DNA from: Neostapfia colusana
Lineage: Eukaryota > Streptophyta > Magnoliopsida > Poales > Poaceae
Direction: 5' to 3'
NCBI GenBank assembly: GCA_030760725.1
Contig: JASWHV010000010.1
Location: 32,803,760-32,867,759 of the forward strand
DNA: 64,000 nt
In this document: positions 30,130 to 40,998 of the stretch, in pieces
Layout: each line of letters starts with the position of its first letter
How positions within the stretch are numbered: position 1 is the first letter of the stretch
Translations under genes and position numbers: made by a program
Notes under the pieces: generated by a model
What the model was told of the DNA's origin: nothing
What the model saw: the letters and a program-made list of their open reading frames with translations, nothing else
Databases searched by the model: none

Positions 30130-30670
30130 ACCGAAGGCAACTTCCACGGCCAGCAGACCACGTGGCGCGTTCGGAGCTCATCCCCGAGAAATTTGGGAGA
30201 AGGTCCGCCGCTAAAACTAGCTATGTGGCAGGCTCGGGGGTCACCTCCGCAATTGGAAAGAGGTCCGACCCTATGGGACACGTGCTGCTCGCGGAGCTAG
30301 CCTATGCGGAAGAAGCAAAGGCATTTTTCATAGGACACATGTTATCCTCGGAGCTAGTTCTCGCGGAAATAAGAGGACCAGTCGCGCGGGATACGTGTCA
30401 ATCTCGGAGCTCATCTCAGATAAGTCCGGATCTATCGAACACGTGTCGCCACCGGAACTTATCACCGGAAGGTCCGTCGCAGCTAAACACGTGTCGACCT
30501 CGGGGCATGTCCCTGAAGAAAGAAGAGGGGGAAGACGGGCGCCAACACGTGGCGTGCGCGGAGCTCGTCTCCGAAGAAGAGGGAGGTCTCGATCGATTGA
30601 CACGCGGCATAACCGGAGCTCGTCTCTGCGGATGAGGAGATGCCAGGCCCGGAGGACACGTGGAGCCTGC
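30130..30670 (+). repeat. T2 U3: degenerate ~60-bp repeats with CACGTG cores
   Basis: Roughly nine units, each an ACACGTG-like core followed by a few bases and CGGAGCTC/CGGAGCTAG: 30160, 30277, 30336 (ACACATG), 30391 (ATACGTG), 30440, 30487, 30545, 30600 (ACACGCG), 30656. They lie upstream of the TATA box at 30848. Confidence 0.7.
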
Positions 30671-30847
30671 TCATCATCACGGAGGTAGCGAGTTCTGGAG
30701 CGGTTTTTACGCGTAAAGATGCCGGTACGCAACAGAAACCGATCTAAACTCCACGATGTTACCAAAGATAAGACGTCAGGATCCAACAAGATCTGAATAA
30801 GACTCTTATTCGGAATCCAATCAGATTAGGACTCTTCTCTTCTTGAT

Positions 30848-30855
30848 TATAAATA
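30848..30855 (+). promoter_or_regulatory. T2 LTR TATA box
   Basis: TATAAATA, plus strand, about 840 bp into the LTR and about 180 bp after the CACGTG repeats. Confidence 0.75.
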
Positions 30856-32683
30856 GAACCCAAAACCTCTGGCCGAAACCACGAACTTCTCTTTCAACTC
30901 CTGAGCCGACGACTTAGAGCCCTAGCCCTAACTCGTCGAGCAAAACATCGCCGAAAGCACAACAAGGGAGATCATCGGAGGAGAACCAAGCGGTCTGAGG
31001 AGGACCTAGAAGACAAGAAGAGTGTGAGGTAGGACTTCGATACCACCTTACGACATCATTGTGTTCATCTTTGCATCTGTTCTTCAATTCCTTTCGAACA
31101 GAAGCTTTTTCGTGGGCAGAACACTCGATGATCAGTTTGATCTAAAGACAAGATCATCGCCACGTTCATCTTTGATCTGAACACCTCTGACCATGCAAGC
31201 CATGCAAGAACACCAGATCAATCTAATAGAACTAATCGTAGGATAGCATGCATGTGCATCATCGCATCTAGTTTAGGGTTGTGCACGATATTGATTGCTG
31301 TGAATTTGTATGCACGTGAATCCTACACAGCAGGACAAACTCAGGAAGCTGTCTACGACGAGCTGCAGCAACAAGGTTTTGAGAATCAACAACAACCGGA
31401 ACAGCAAGTACAAGGCAAGTGCTCCTTGACCATGTTGATCCTATGTTTTGGGTAAAACTATTTTGTTTTGCGAAAAGGTGTGTGTGCTGAGTTAAACATG
31501 ATGGGAAACCCTTTTTATAGGAGTTTACTAGTTTTGATTAAACCATCCTTGTCGCCTGGGAAGTTTATGAGTCGGGTATGGTTTTTGTTTTTTGCTTCTC
31601 TGAGTCCATGGGATTTGGAAGTGAGACAGATGTGTCTAGCTAACAGCACTCGTACTGATAATAAGTAATTGATGAGGTTAATGAACATGGATCGGAGGGG
31701 AGATCTAGGCAAGCCTGGGTTTGTGAATGAGGTAGCATGAGATGGTGGTTTTGCTTGCCGTAGATCTAAGGACCGGTTCATGCATGCACATGCCAGGATA
31801 ACAGTGCCACCACAAGGCCAAGTATGGGTGCGGCTTAGCTGAGTAATTAGGTAAGTTGATAGAGTGTTATGGACTGTGGAAGGCGCGGGGAATGGGAGTC
31901 GAGTGAGGACTGCCATGGGAACTGCATGGCACAAGAGGGGGCCCGTGGGAGGGAGAATTGGAGATTCTAGCCTGCCGGTGAAACCTTAGTGAGTCCATAC
32001 ATCTAGTAACCCCTTTGTAAAGGATATTTTGTGATCTCTTGACCATACACCGACGGATGTGTACTGGTATAATGGAGGTTCTGCAGTCGCCGATGGGTGA
32101 CGAAATCACAAACTTGTGGGTAAAGAGGTGCAAACTCTGCAGAGTCTAAAACTATCATGATAGCCGAGCTTACGGTTACGAGCACCTGGCTAAACTGACA
32201 TGATTAGATGGGATGGTTACTGGAATGGTTATTGGGAAGGTTCTTGGTTATGGTTTGGTTTGGAATTGTTAAGTCTGGATGATGAAAGGGTTGCATGACT
32301 GGTGGGTCATGATATGAGATTGGTCTCGGTGCGAGACAAGGTTGTTTTTGAGGTGAGATGGTAGCGAATACAAGGAGGTTTCGTGAGTATGAATAAAAGA
32401 TTGGTTAATGTCCGGATGGAACACGGGAAGTGATGAAGGTATGTTGGTAATTTAATATATGCTGGGATCACATTCATCTAAAGTTAAGTTGCTGTTTTGT
32501 CATGGTTTTATAAATTTGCTTTTCTGCAAATAAGCCTTTTGTACCTACCTTGTTTATGAGATGCATAACATGTGTTATTCCCGCACTTGCTGAGTACATC
32601 ATTGTGCTCAAACTTGCATTTTTATTTCTTCATCAACAGCAAGAGAAGACTACTATGAAGACCGAGTAGAGCATTATGGCGTG
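30856..32683 (+). other. T2 R/U5 region, no gene
   Basis: Transcribed part of the LTR up to the A3 insertion. Small ORFs (31252-31455, 31468-31668) have no family features; the first overlaps sequence homologous to non-coding T1 LTR. Confidence 0.65.
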
Positions 32684-32826
32684 TGTCGGTACCTGAGATA
32701 TGGGGTACCCCCGCGCACAGGGTAAAATGCCTAAAGTTCTCGCCCTTCTCCGCAGGGATAGCTCCAAAGGCGCCACGCGTCCGGCGGGGCCGGACCTCCC
32801 TCTCCTCAGAGGAGAGCTCCGAGCCC

Positions 32827-33056
32827 GCCACGTGGCATACAGAAGCCGGACCTCCCCCTCCGCGGGAGAGAGGTCCGAAGGCGCCACGCGTCCAGCGGGG
32901 TCGGACCTCACTCTCCTCAGAGGAGAGCTCCGGGCCCGCCACGTGGCCGACAGAAGCCGAGCCTCCCCCTCCGTGGGGAGAGGTCCGGAGGCTCCACGTG
33001 CCCCGCAGGCCGGACCCTTCTCTCCTCGGAGAAGGGCTCCGGACCCGCCACGTGGC
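32827..33056 (+). promoter_or_regulatory. A3 LTR U3 G-box array
   Basis: GCCACGTGGC at 32827-32836, 32938-32947 and 33047-33056 (111 and 109 bp apart). In the 3' LTR the outer two are intact (39764, 39984) and the middle one has become GCCTCGTGGC. Confidence 0.75.
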
Positions 33057-33457
33057 CAGAAGAACGGTGCTGCCTGCCCACGAGCGGTGGGCAGCAGGCG
33101 TAAAGGCGCCCCATACCTTGCCCGTACAAGGTATTCAAGGCCCGAACCTTCCCAAGACGCGGAAACGCGGAGCACGCGTCTGTCAGGTGCCGTTGCGACC
33201 AGTCGCATCACAGACTGGCGCGCGGTGTCAGAACCTGCCAGCCAATAAACACCGCGACAAGACGTCCCATGCCGCCTGCGCCGTCATGAACCACTACGAC
33301 TAGCATGCGGCATGGGCAGGGCGGCAAGATGAAGACTCAGAAGCCTTCGGCCAGAGACAACTACCGGCATAACTGCAGATACGGTAGATAATAGACAATC
33401 TTCCCGGGACCACCTGTCGGGTCCCAGCTCCCCTTGTAAGCCGCCCGGGTCTTGGAC

Positions 33458-33465
33458 TATAAAAG
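33458..33465 (+). promoter_or_regulatory. A3 LTR TATA box
   Basis: TATAAAAG in CTATAAAAGGCTCGGG, plus strand, about 400 bp downstream of the G-box array; in the 3' LTR the site reads CTATAAATGG. Confidence 0.85.
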
Positions 33466-33782
33466 GCTCGGGTAGGCGTCGATAGCAAGGGTTCGCACTT
33501 TGCAACTCATACGCTAGCCATACACTCACAAGCTGTAACTCACCCCAGAGCTCAGGCCTCCGGTCCTGAGCAGCAAGCAATACAGCGAGCTCCATAGCTC
33601 GCCGTGGACGTAGGGTTTTACGCTCCGGCGGCCTGAACCACGTAAAACTCGCCGTGTCAAGCTCTTACTAACTCGTCCATCTGCGCAAGCTTTCCGCTAG
33701 GAACTAGCCCCACCGAAAAAAGAACCTCCGCGGGCTGCCCAGTGCAGGCCCGGGGGAAGTGTCGACCGAACACTTCGACATT

Positions 33783-33797
33783 TGGCGCGCCAGGTAG
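33783..33797 (+). other. A3 primer binding site
   Basis: TGGCGCGCCAGGTAG two bases after the 5' LTR; tRNA not assigned. Confidence 0.88.
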
Positions 33798-33837
33798 GAG
33801 GCTTTTCTCCTAGCGCGACGAGTTTCCGCCGACGAAG

Positions 33838-35562
33838 ATGACCAAGCTTCCTTCAGCGGCAAACTCTCCCCCTCAGCGTTCACGGCGAACCGTGACCACA
33901 GGGGAGTACATGTCGACACACTCAGGACGGAGTGTGTCGGCACAAGCAGGTAGCCAGCAGCCGACTCCGGCTATGCAGGCCGCGACCAGTGTGAGATCTT
34001 CTGCAGTGCTGAGCGTACACCATGGAGGTGCACTAGCTGCAGCAAGAACGCTGCTGCGCAACCCAACTGCGGGGGATGCGCCCCATTCAGCGACCCAGCA
34101 ATGGGTCCGCGAGGTGGACCGCCTCGTCGTCGCTGCCGCGAACCCTCGGTTTCGGTGAGGATGGCGCCCAGGACAACCGGCTGTGTCGCTGACGCGCACA
34201 CCCACGGTTGACGGGCTAATGGCGGATTCCAGCTCCTCCAGGCTCCTGTCGACGGACCTGCGAAGGGAGCTGGAACGGTGTCACTTGGGCCAGGACGCCC
34301 GGGTGTACCTCGAGCGACGCCGAGAAAGGCGTCGCAACCATGAGGCTGGCGACAGCATGTCGTCGGCCTCGACACAACCTGAAGGCCAGGTCTTCGCCAC
34401 GCGAGTCCTGCCTCAGGCATATGCTGCGCAGCATATGCCACAACCTTATGCGCCGCAAGCAGCGGCCCCGGTCTATGGTGCAGCCTTGCCCATGGCGGGA
34501 TACGCGGTGCCAGGTGCAAACCAAGCGTTCGCAGCGCCTGTACCTGCAGCAGCAGGTGCAGAATGTGCGGCCCTTGCACCCCACCTTCGCTTCGCAAGGT
34601 GGCAACGCAAGTTTCGCCCGCTCCTGCCCGAGAAGTACGACGGCAGCATCAACCCAGCGGAGTTCCTCCAGATCTACTCCACCGTCGTACTTGCCGCAGG
34701 AGGGGACGAGGCTGTCATGGCCAACTACTTCCCCGTCGCCTTGACCGGCCCAGCTCGGTCTTGGCTCATGAATCTACCTCAGGGGTCCATAACCTCCTGG
34801 GGAGAGCTCTGCCGGCAGTTCTTCGCCAACTTCGGCAGCTCCTACACCCGTCCCGGCACGGAGCTTGACCTCCACGCCGTCAAGCAACAACCTGGGGAGT
34901 CGTTGCGCTCTTTCATCCAGCGGTTCTCTCAGGTACGCAACACCATCCCGCATATCCAAAGTGCCTCTGTAGTAGCGGCGTTCCGACAGGGTGTCCGGGA
35001 CAAGAAAATGCTTGAGAAACTCACGACCAGAGAGGTCCGCAACGTCTCGGAGCTCTTCAGCCTGGCGGACAAGTGCGCCAGAGCAGCTGAAGGGCGGAAC
35101 TGGCATGCTCTGCCGACCTCCGAGTCAGGAGGACAGCCCGGATCCGGTGCTGCTGCCTACGGGGGTGGCAAGAAGACCAAGAACCGGGGGAGCGGCAAGA
35201 TGAAGTGGCCCCCCGTCGCCGCAGCTGCGACGACCAGTGGAGCTCGGGGGCCACGCCCTGACAAAAGCCAGCGGCAATCACCGGTCCCTGACAGTGACCA
35301 GGTCGGGCTATGCCCTGTGCATGGCACCAGCAACCATACTGCCGCCGAGTGCTGGGAGATCCAGAGGCTTGCAGAGCGCTTCCGCAAGGGAAGACAGCAG
35401 AGGGCTGAAGCACCGTCCTACCCTCAGAGGGATGGCAAACAGAAGGTCGATGCCCCAGTCACTGCTGCCCATCAGGTGGGGTTCCAGGAGCCTCAGCGTG
35501 TCATAAAGACAGTGCATGACGGTGAGGACTCCAGTTCCGACGGTGACAGGCCGGGGCGTTAG
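33838..35562 (+). pseudogene. gag: A3 gag, one nonsense codon
   Basis: ATG 33838-33840 and stop 35560-35562 delimit 575 codons in a single frame, interrupted only by TGA at 34156-34158, where A1 has CGA (Arg 111, in PRFRRGRR). The capsid domain at about residues 260-425 and the C/H/H/C zinc motif (CPVHGTSNHTAAEC) are kept, although the second Cys seen in A1 is Ser here. The end SSSDGDRPGR marks the gag/protease boundary where pol was lost. A single CpG-type transition separates it from an intact gag. Confidence 0.9.
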
Positions 35563-36063
35563 CTAACTGCGGCGCGCCTCCGTGCCTCGAACATACCTCT
35601 CGGGGGCCGCCCAAGGTCTGTCAACCCCTTGAAGGCCTTGCCAGAAGGGGAAGATACTTAGGTCATCCAAGGCGAGCCCGGGCCCACCTACCCCTTGAAG
35701 GCCTTAGCCAGAAGGGGAGAACACCCCGAGGGCCCCCAGGAGAAGCCGCGCAGGACCTGATCCTGCACGAAGATAACAACCTCATCGACAAGACTCGGCT
35801 GCAGGGAACACCCCACAACGCACGGTCTCGGCTAATGCTCTAAGCACTACCGCCAAAGAACCAAACGCGTCGGGGGCCTGCAGGAGGGCAACCTGGTGAA
35901 GCGGCACGCTCTATTCCAAGAAGGACCCGTAAGCTCTCCCCCAGCAGGGAAGGTCCCTTCTGAATCATGAAAGCTGCCGCCCCAGGTACACATGCCCTTC
36001 AACCGAGAGTGGGATCCATTCCCAAAAATCCTTGCCATGAAGCAACACTGTAAGTCCTACTTC
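35563..36063 (+). pseudogene. A3 degraded integrase C-terminus and linker
   Basis: 35563-35700 holds two copies of a roughly 60-bp unit (CCCCTTGAAGGCCTT at 35627 and 35690). From about 35850 the sequence matches the integrase C-terminus of Au elements (GGGCAACCTGGTG..., GAAAGCTGCCGCCCCAGG...), in the same order but without a usable frame, ending where integrase would stop. Confidence 0.6.
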
Positions 36064-37411
36064 CTGAGCATCGGTAGAACAGGGTTATTCCCTTCTGTAA
36101 TAGATCCCATAGAATTTAGGAACAGAGCTTGGGGTAGCTAAGTCTCAAGGGACGATACAGGACTATGTCCAGTTTAGCCTGGTTCCGACCCTAAGCGCGT
36201 AGAGTCTTGCTTCCCTTGTAGACAAGGCGGAACATAGCCTCCATGTACAGCCAGAATTCCACCTATGGGCACGAATACAGAGACCTGTTCTACTTAGCTC
36301 TCTCTCATGCGCTCATTAAAATTATGCATTAATTTTTATGATCGCACTATCTCTGTATGTTCATCGTACATCTAGCTCCCCCTCTCCTGCGCTCATCCAT
36401 AGTCGGCATTCGCTATCCTACCGAAGGCGGCTGTGCTTGAGGCACCTGCCGATGGCCGAGTGAGTCTCTCGGGCCTCCCCCAGTCAGGTGTTGCGGTGCC
36501 AGTTGGTTACCTCCAGGAAAGGCCTGCGTTGTGCATGGGGGGTCCAGGGTGCGTATCCAGTTTAGCCGGCCCTGAGCCCAAAGCATGCGCATCCTGCCCT
36601 CCGGAGGTCCAGGGGAGTACGACCGCTTTGCCTGGTCATGAACCCAAAGCACGTGCACTCTGCTTCCCCAGCGCATGGCCCGGTACTAGGGATCGGACGG
36701 CCGTACCCGGACCTCGGAGGGAGCCAGAGCTCCGGCGCCTCGTGCACAGAATTGCCCAAGCCCCGTATAGCGAATCAGGATCGTAAGACGGATAAGACTA
36801 GGAGACGGGAGGGGAGGATCCCCCGAGGAGAATTATGTTTCCTCTGCCTGTGTGCAGGACCTCCAGGTTACGACGACAGGGGCTGCATGAAGCAGGGGGG
36901 AAAGGAGCTACCAACTACTCCGGCCTTGGACTGGAAAGACCGGGACCTGCCCCTCCAGTAGGGGCGGGACCCAGGGGCCCCACGTGTCCAGCGGGCCTGG
37001 AACTCTCTCCTCCCTTAAGGAGGGCTCCGGGCTCACCACGTGGCAGGCGGAAACCGGACCTCCCCCTCGGTGGGAGGGCTCCGAAAGCCCTACGTGTCCA
37101 ACATGGCCGGAGCTCCCACCTGTTAAGGAGGAGCTCCGGACCCGCCACGTGGCAGGCAGATTTGGAGCTCCCCATAGGGCGAGACCCGGAGACCTCCGGG
37201 GGCCCCTAACACGGTTAGGACCCGGGGAGGGTGTCTGTGCAAAGCTCCGAGATTGGAGATGGCCTCTGGGTACCTTGCGGAGCTGAGGACTCAGTCAGGC
37301 AAAGCTAAGAAGGAGAGAAAAAGCATCACAGACACAAATATCCAAGAGAGTCAAATTAAGCGAGGCTCCATGAGCTGGACTACAGACTCGATAAAAAGGG
37401 AGAAACAAGTC
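36064..37411 (+). other. A3 spacer
   Basis: Non-coding, conserved with A1, A2 and A5. Contains the AT island near 36310-36340 and the internal G-box-like block at 36980-37160 (CACGTGTCCAGCGGG, CCACGTGGCAGGC). No gene seen. Confidence 0.65.
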
Positions 37412-39142
37412 CTAAGGACCTCCCGGCTGCCGCCAGAACCTTGTGTCTATAAGGGCGGCCACATTCTCGACTTCAGCCCTGGCAGCTTCCTCCCGCTCCG
37501 CGGCTGGGCCCTCTCTCGCTGGCTCTAGCGAAAAAGAGGGGTCGCGGCTCTTGAAACATGCCAGCACATGCGAGGCGACCTCTAAAGCCAAGCCGCGGCC
37601 CTCGGCCTCAAGCTCGCTGGCGACCACCAAGTCTAGTCTGTCCAACTTGGCGCCGATCGACTCCAACGCAGGGATCACCTCCGCCACCTTCAATGCAGGA
37701 GCCGCGGCCCTCACCGGACTGAAGCCAAGAGGGATCAGGGCGGACCCCGCTCGATCCACGAAGCTTGAGACCGCAAGAGCCTCGGAGGACCGCAAGGCTG
37801 AGAGCTCCTCCACCTCGCGGCGGGCCGCCTACAGAGCCTCCAGGTTCCTCTCGGAGAATTCCTTCTCCTGGGCCACAAGGGAGCTCTCCCGAAGGTGGAG
37901 AGTCTTGGCGAGCCGCTCCAATTCAGCGGCCTTGAAGTCGGCGGTCAGCTCCCGGTCCAAGACCGCCCGGCGAGCACGGGAGACCTGTTCCTCCCTCAAG
38001 TCGAGGTCTGCCTTCAGGATCTCCAGCTCCTCCATCTGAGCTCGAAGGTCATCCTCGCCCGCAGCCAGCTGCGCGGCGACCCTCTCCGCCTCAGCTGCCA
38101 TGGAACGCTCCCGTTCCTCAACGGCGAGTTCACGGCGCTCCAACCGCTGCCGTATCTCCACAGCAGCAGAGAGGCTCTCTTCAGCCCAGGCGTGTGCCTC
38201 CAGGGTCTCCCTGTTGATCCGCCGCGATTGGGTGTCCATGCGGTCGACAGCCCGCTTCATCCGGTCGAGGAGTGCTTCCCTGAAGTCGAGCAACTCCCGC
38301 CTGGAGTCGAGCTCACTCTTAACCTTCGCGGTCCTCTCCTGCAAAAGGTTCCCCCAGGTGAGGAGGCGATCCCGTTCAACCGTATACTCCTCCCGCTCGC
38401 GCCCTAGCGCAGCCAAGACTTGCCGAACGCTTGTCTCGGCAAGCGTGAAGGCATCCGCCAGAGGCAATGGAGCGACAGAGGCCGGGGCAGTCCCCCCGAC
38501 CTCCTCCATTACCTCATCCTTAGGAAGAGCCGACGCACCAGCAACCGAGACGAGACGCCGGTCAGGAGAAGCTGGCTCCGAGGCTCTGGCAGCCAGGCCT
38601 GCCGGGCTCTCTTCAGCTTCTGGCTCCTTGATCTGAGGAGAGGGGCGAACCGGGGAAGGTGGTGCTGGAGAAAAGGCTGGGCCGCCTAGTGCAGGGTTGA
38701 CCTGCGCTGGCTTGGGGGCCGCGGTGGCCGTCTCGGCAGGAAGAGACGACGCCGCCGCGGAGTCCGGGCACACCAGAACCGGAGACGTTCGCGCTGGCCT
38801 GGGGGCCGCGGCAGTTGCCCCTGGCTCCGTGCGCAGCGGCACAGATTCCCCGCAAGTCGGGGAAGGCCGGGAAGCGCGGACACTCCAGCGGGCTCTGAAC
38901 GCCGACATCCAAGCCGGGGTAGGACTCCCAGAGCCCACTATTGTCACTGACGGCCGCTCCGCAGTCGCTTGGACTGGCGGAACAGGGGACGCCCCAGAAG
39001 CTTCCCCCAGCGCATCAACCCGGGGCCTCTTCGAGTCGCCACCGGAGGGGGTGTCAGGCACCCCAGAATCCCGACTTGGCACAGACGCCGTAGCTGGAGG
39101 AGATCGAGCGCGCTTCTTCTCTGGCGGCGGGTTGGAAGCCAT
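37412..39142 (-). pseudogene. A3 antisense coiled-coil ORF, one nonsense codon
   Basis: ATG at 39140-39142 (MASNPPPEKKRARSP) and TAG at 37412-37414 give 577 codons in one frame, broken only by TAG at 37829-37831 (LEAL-stop, where A5 has LEALQAARREVEEL). Domain order as in A1: disordered basic/Pro-rich N-terminus, coiled coil from about residue 240, conserved C-terminal block. Its orientation is opposite to gag, so translation would need an antisense transcript starting in or near the 3' LTR. No intron signals are needed to keep the frame. Confidence 0.82.
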
Positions 39143-39401
39143 GGCAAGGGAGAACTCGAAAGTACAAGAGTCCGAGAAGAAACGCAGAGAAGTGCGAAGG
39201 GAAGCTGCAATGTGGGTAAGACCCCCTCTAAAAAGCTTCCCGGGTGCAATTCCAAGCGATTCGGAACTCTTCGAATACCCCGCACCGGCAACCTCTTCGG
39301 TTCCTAGACCGAGTGCCGATGACAGGTGGGCCCAAGCCGCCTAACTGTAGCAGTGGGGGCAAGGATTCAGTCTCCTGAGAAGATAAGCCGGCAAGGCACT
39401 T

Positions 39402-39459
39402 CGGCGGTTCCCGAAGAAAGCGCCACAACGTGCAGAAGTGGCAGTCTTGGGAACCGCCG
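39402..39459. repeat. Conserved inverted repeat upstream of antisense ORF (A3)
   Basis: CGGCGGTTCCC (39402-39412) and GGGAACCGCCG (39449-39459), loop 36 bases, as in A1 and A5. Confidence 0.8.
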
Positions 39460-39605
39460 CAGTAAAAGCAACCATCAAGTGAGCGCTCGCTCCCACGATC
39501 CCGTGGCCGTTCGTGCTCCGGCAGCGGTCAATTTGGGACTTAAAGAAAGTGCGCGGATCGGAAGAGACGGAGGTCCCACCTCGGGCTCGCTATCTCCCCC
39601 GAGAT

Positions 39606-39620
39606 GGGCCCGGGGGACAC
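39606..39620 (+). other. A3 polypurine tract region
   Basis: ATGGGCCCGGGGGAC followed by AC lies directly before the 3' LTR. It is only moderately purine-rich, but its position fits plus-strand priming. Confidence 0.55.
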
Positions 39621-40717
39621 TGTCGGTACCTGAGATATGTGGTACCCCCGCGCACAGGGTAAAATGCCTAAGGTTCTCGCCCTTCTCCGCAGGGAGAGCT
39701 CCGAAGGCGCCACGCGTCCGGCGGGACCTAACCTCCCTCTCCTCAGAGGAGAGCTCCGGGCCCGCCACGTGGCATACAGAAGCCGGACCTCCCCCTCCGC
39801 GGGAGAGAGGTCCGAAGGCGCCACGCGTCCAGCGGAGCCGGACCTCACTCTCCTCAGAGGAGAGCTCCGGGCCCGCCTCGTGGCCGACAGAAGCCGAGCC
39901 TCCCCCTCCGCTGGGAGAGGTCCGGAGGCTCCACGTGCCCCGCAGGCCGGACCCTTCTCTCCTCAGAGAAGGGCTCTGGACCCGCCACGTGGCCAGAAGA
40001 ACGGTGCTGCCTGCCCCCGAGCGGTGGGCAGCGGGCGTAAAGGCGCCCCATACCTTGCCCGTACAAGGTATTCAAGGCCCGTGTCTTCCCAAGATGCGGA
40101 AACGCGGAGCACGCGTCTGTCAGGTGCCGTTGCGCCCAGTCGCATCACAGACTGGCGCGCGGTGTCAGAACCTGCCAGCCAATAAACACCGCGACAAGAC
40201 GTCCCATGCCGCCTACGCCGTCATCAACCTCTACGACTAGCATGCGGCATGGGCAGGGCGGCAAGATGAAGACTCAGAAGCCTTCGGCCAGAGACAACTA
40301 CCGGCATAACTGCAGATACGGTAGATAATAGACAATCTTCCCGGGACCACCTGTCGGGTCCCGGCTCCCCTTGTAAGCCGCCCGGGTCTTGGACTATAAA
40401 TGGCTCGGATAGGCGTCGATAGCAAGGGTTCGCACTTTGCAACTCATACGCTGGCCATACACTCACAAGCTGTAACTCACCCCCGAGCTCAGGCCTCCGG
40501 TCCTGAGCAGCAAGCAATACAGCGAGCTCCATAGCTCGCCGTGGACGTAGGGTTTTACGCTCCGGCGTCCTGAACCACGTAAAACTCTCCGTGTCAAGCT
40601 CTTACTAACTCGTCCATCTGCGCAAGCTTTCCGCTAGGAACTAGCCCCACCGAAAAAAGAACCTCCGCGGGCTGCCCAGTGCAGGCCCGGCGGAAGTGTC
40701 GACCGAACACTTCGACA
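39621..40717 (+). repeat. A3 3' LTR (1097 bp)
   Basis: TGTCGGTACC to CACTTCGACA. Same length as the 5' LTR, with scattered substitutions and no large indel. Confidence 0.96.
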
Positions 40718-40998
40718 GCATGTGATCTGTTCTCAACCTTGCCTGTGGAGGGAGTAGAGATGGAGCCACTTCTGCTTAGTTTTGCTTCCGCATTAGTTTT
40801 TGCTTCCGCATTTAAATAAAGATTTCCGCTGCGTAGAAATAAAGACTTCCGCTGTGAGCATGAGTCCAAGACTCATGAGGTGCTGTAATAAACTCTGTTA
40901 TTCGTGGTAATATATAATCTGAATTCAGTTTGTGGAACGTATGTGTATGTGTGATGGACATCCTGGGCACACATATGCATTAGTTCTCGGTTCCGTGG

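Larger units (their letters stand above)
32684..33780 (+). repeat. A3 5' LTR (1097 bp)
   Basis: TGTCGGTACC to CACTTCGACA, followed by TT and the PBS. TATA at 33458-33465. The last 20 bases contain overlapping inverted repeats. Confidence 0.96.
32684..40717 (+). mobile_element. A3: complete non-autonomous A-form element (8034 bp)
   Basis: Two 1097-bp LTRs, PBS, gag, degraded integrase C-terminus, spacer, antisense ORF, inverted repeat and polypurine tract are all present in one piece. Flanks are GCGTG (32679-32683) and GCATG (40718-40722), a 5-bp target duplication differing by one G/A change. By eye the two LTRs differ at about 20 sites in their first 540 bp, so the insertion is old enough to have accumulated a few percent divergence. 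It is inserted in T2 and is the reference copy for the A form. Confidence 0.95.
30008..40998 (+). mobile_element. T2: second Tekay-like long LTR, split by A3
   Basis: Begins TGTGACACCC at 30008 inside the A2 ORF (host GAGAGGGG). It runs to 32683, and resumes after A3 at 40718-40998, about 2.96 kb in all. R/U5 is homologous to the T1 LTR: AAGTGCTCCTTGACCATGTT here (31415) versus AAGTGTCCTTGACCACTTTG in T1; CAAACTCTGCAGAGTC (32131) and CTTGCTGAGTACAT (32588) are also shared. The end (near GGTTCCGTGG, 40998) is within a few bases of the expected CA terminus but is cut by B2. No PBS or coding region is seen, so solo LTR versus 5' LTR cannot be decided. Confidence 0.75.

Noticed and set aside
31252..31668. 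Two small ORFs (67 and 66 codons) in the T2 LTR.
   Set aside because: The sequence is homologous to non-coding parts of the T1 LTR, and the frames are not conserved there.
40718..40998. Possible host-gene 3' end, because of AATAAA-like motifs (AAATAAAG near 40813 and 40840) and lower GC.
   Set aside because: It continues T2 across A3 with a matching 5-bp duplication, and its last part resembles the U5 end of the T1 LTR; the motifs fit an LTR polyadenylation region.
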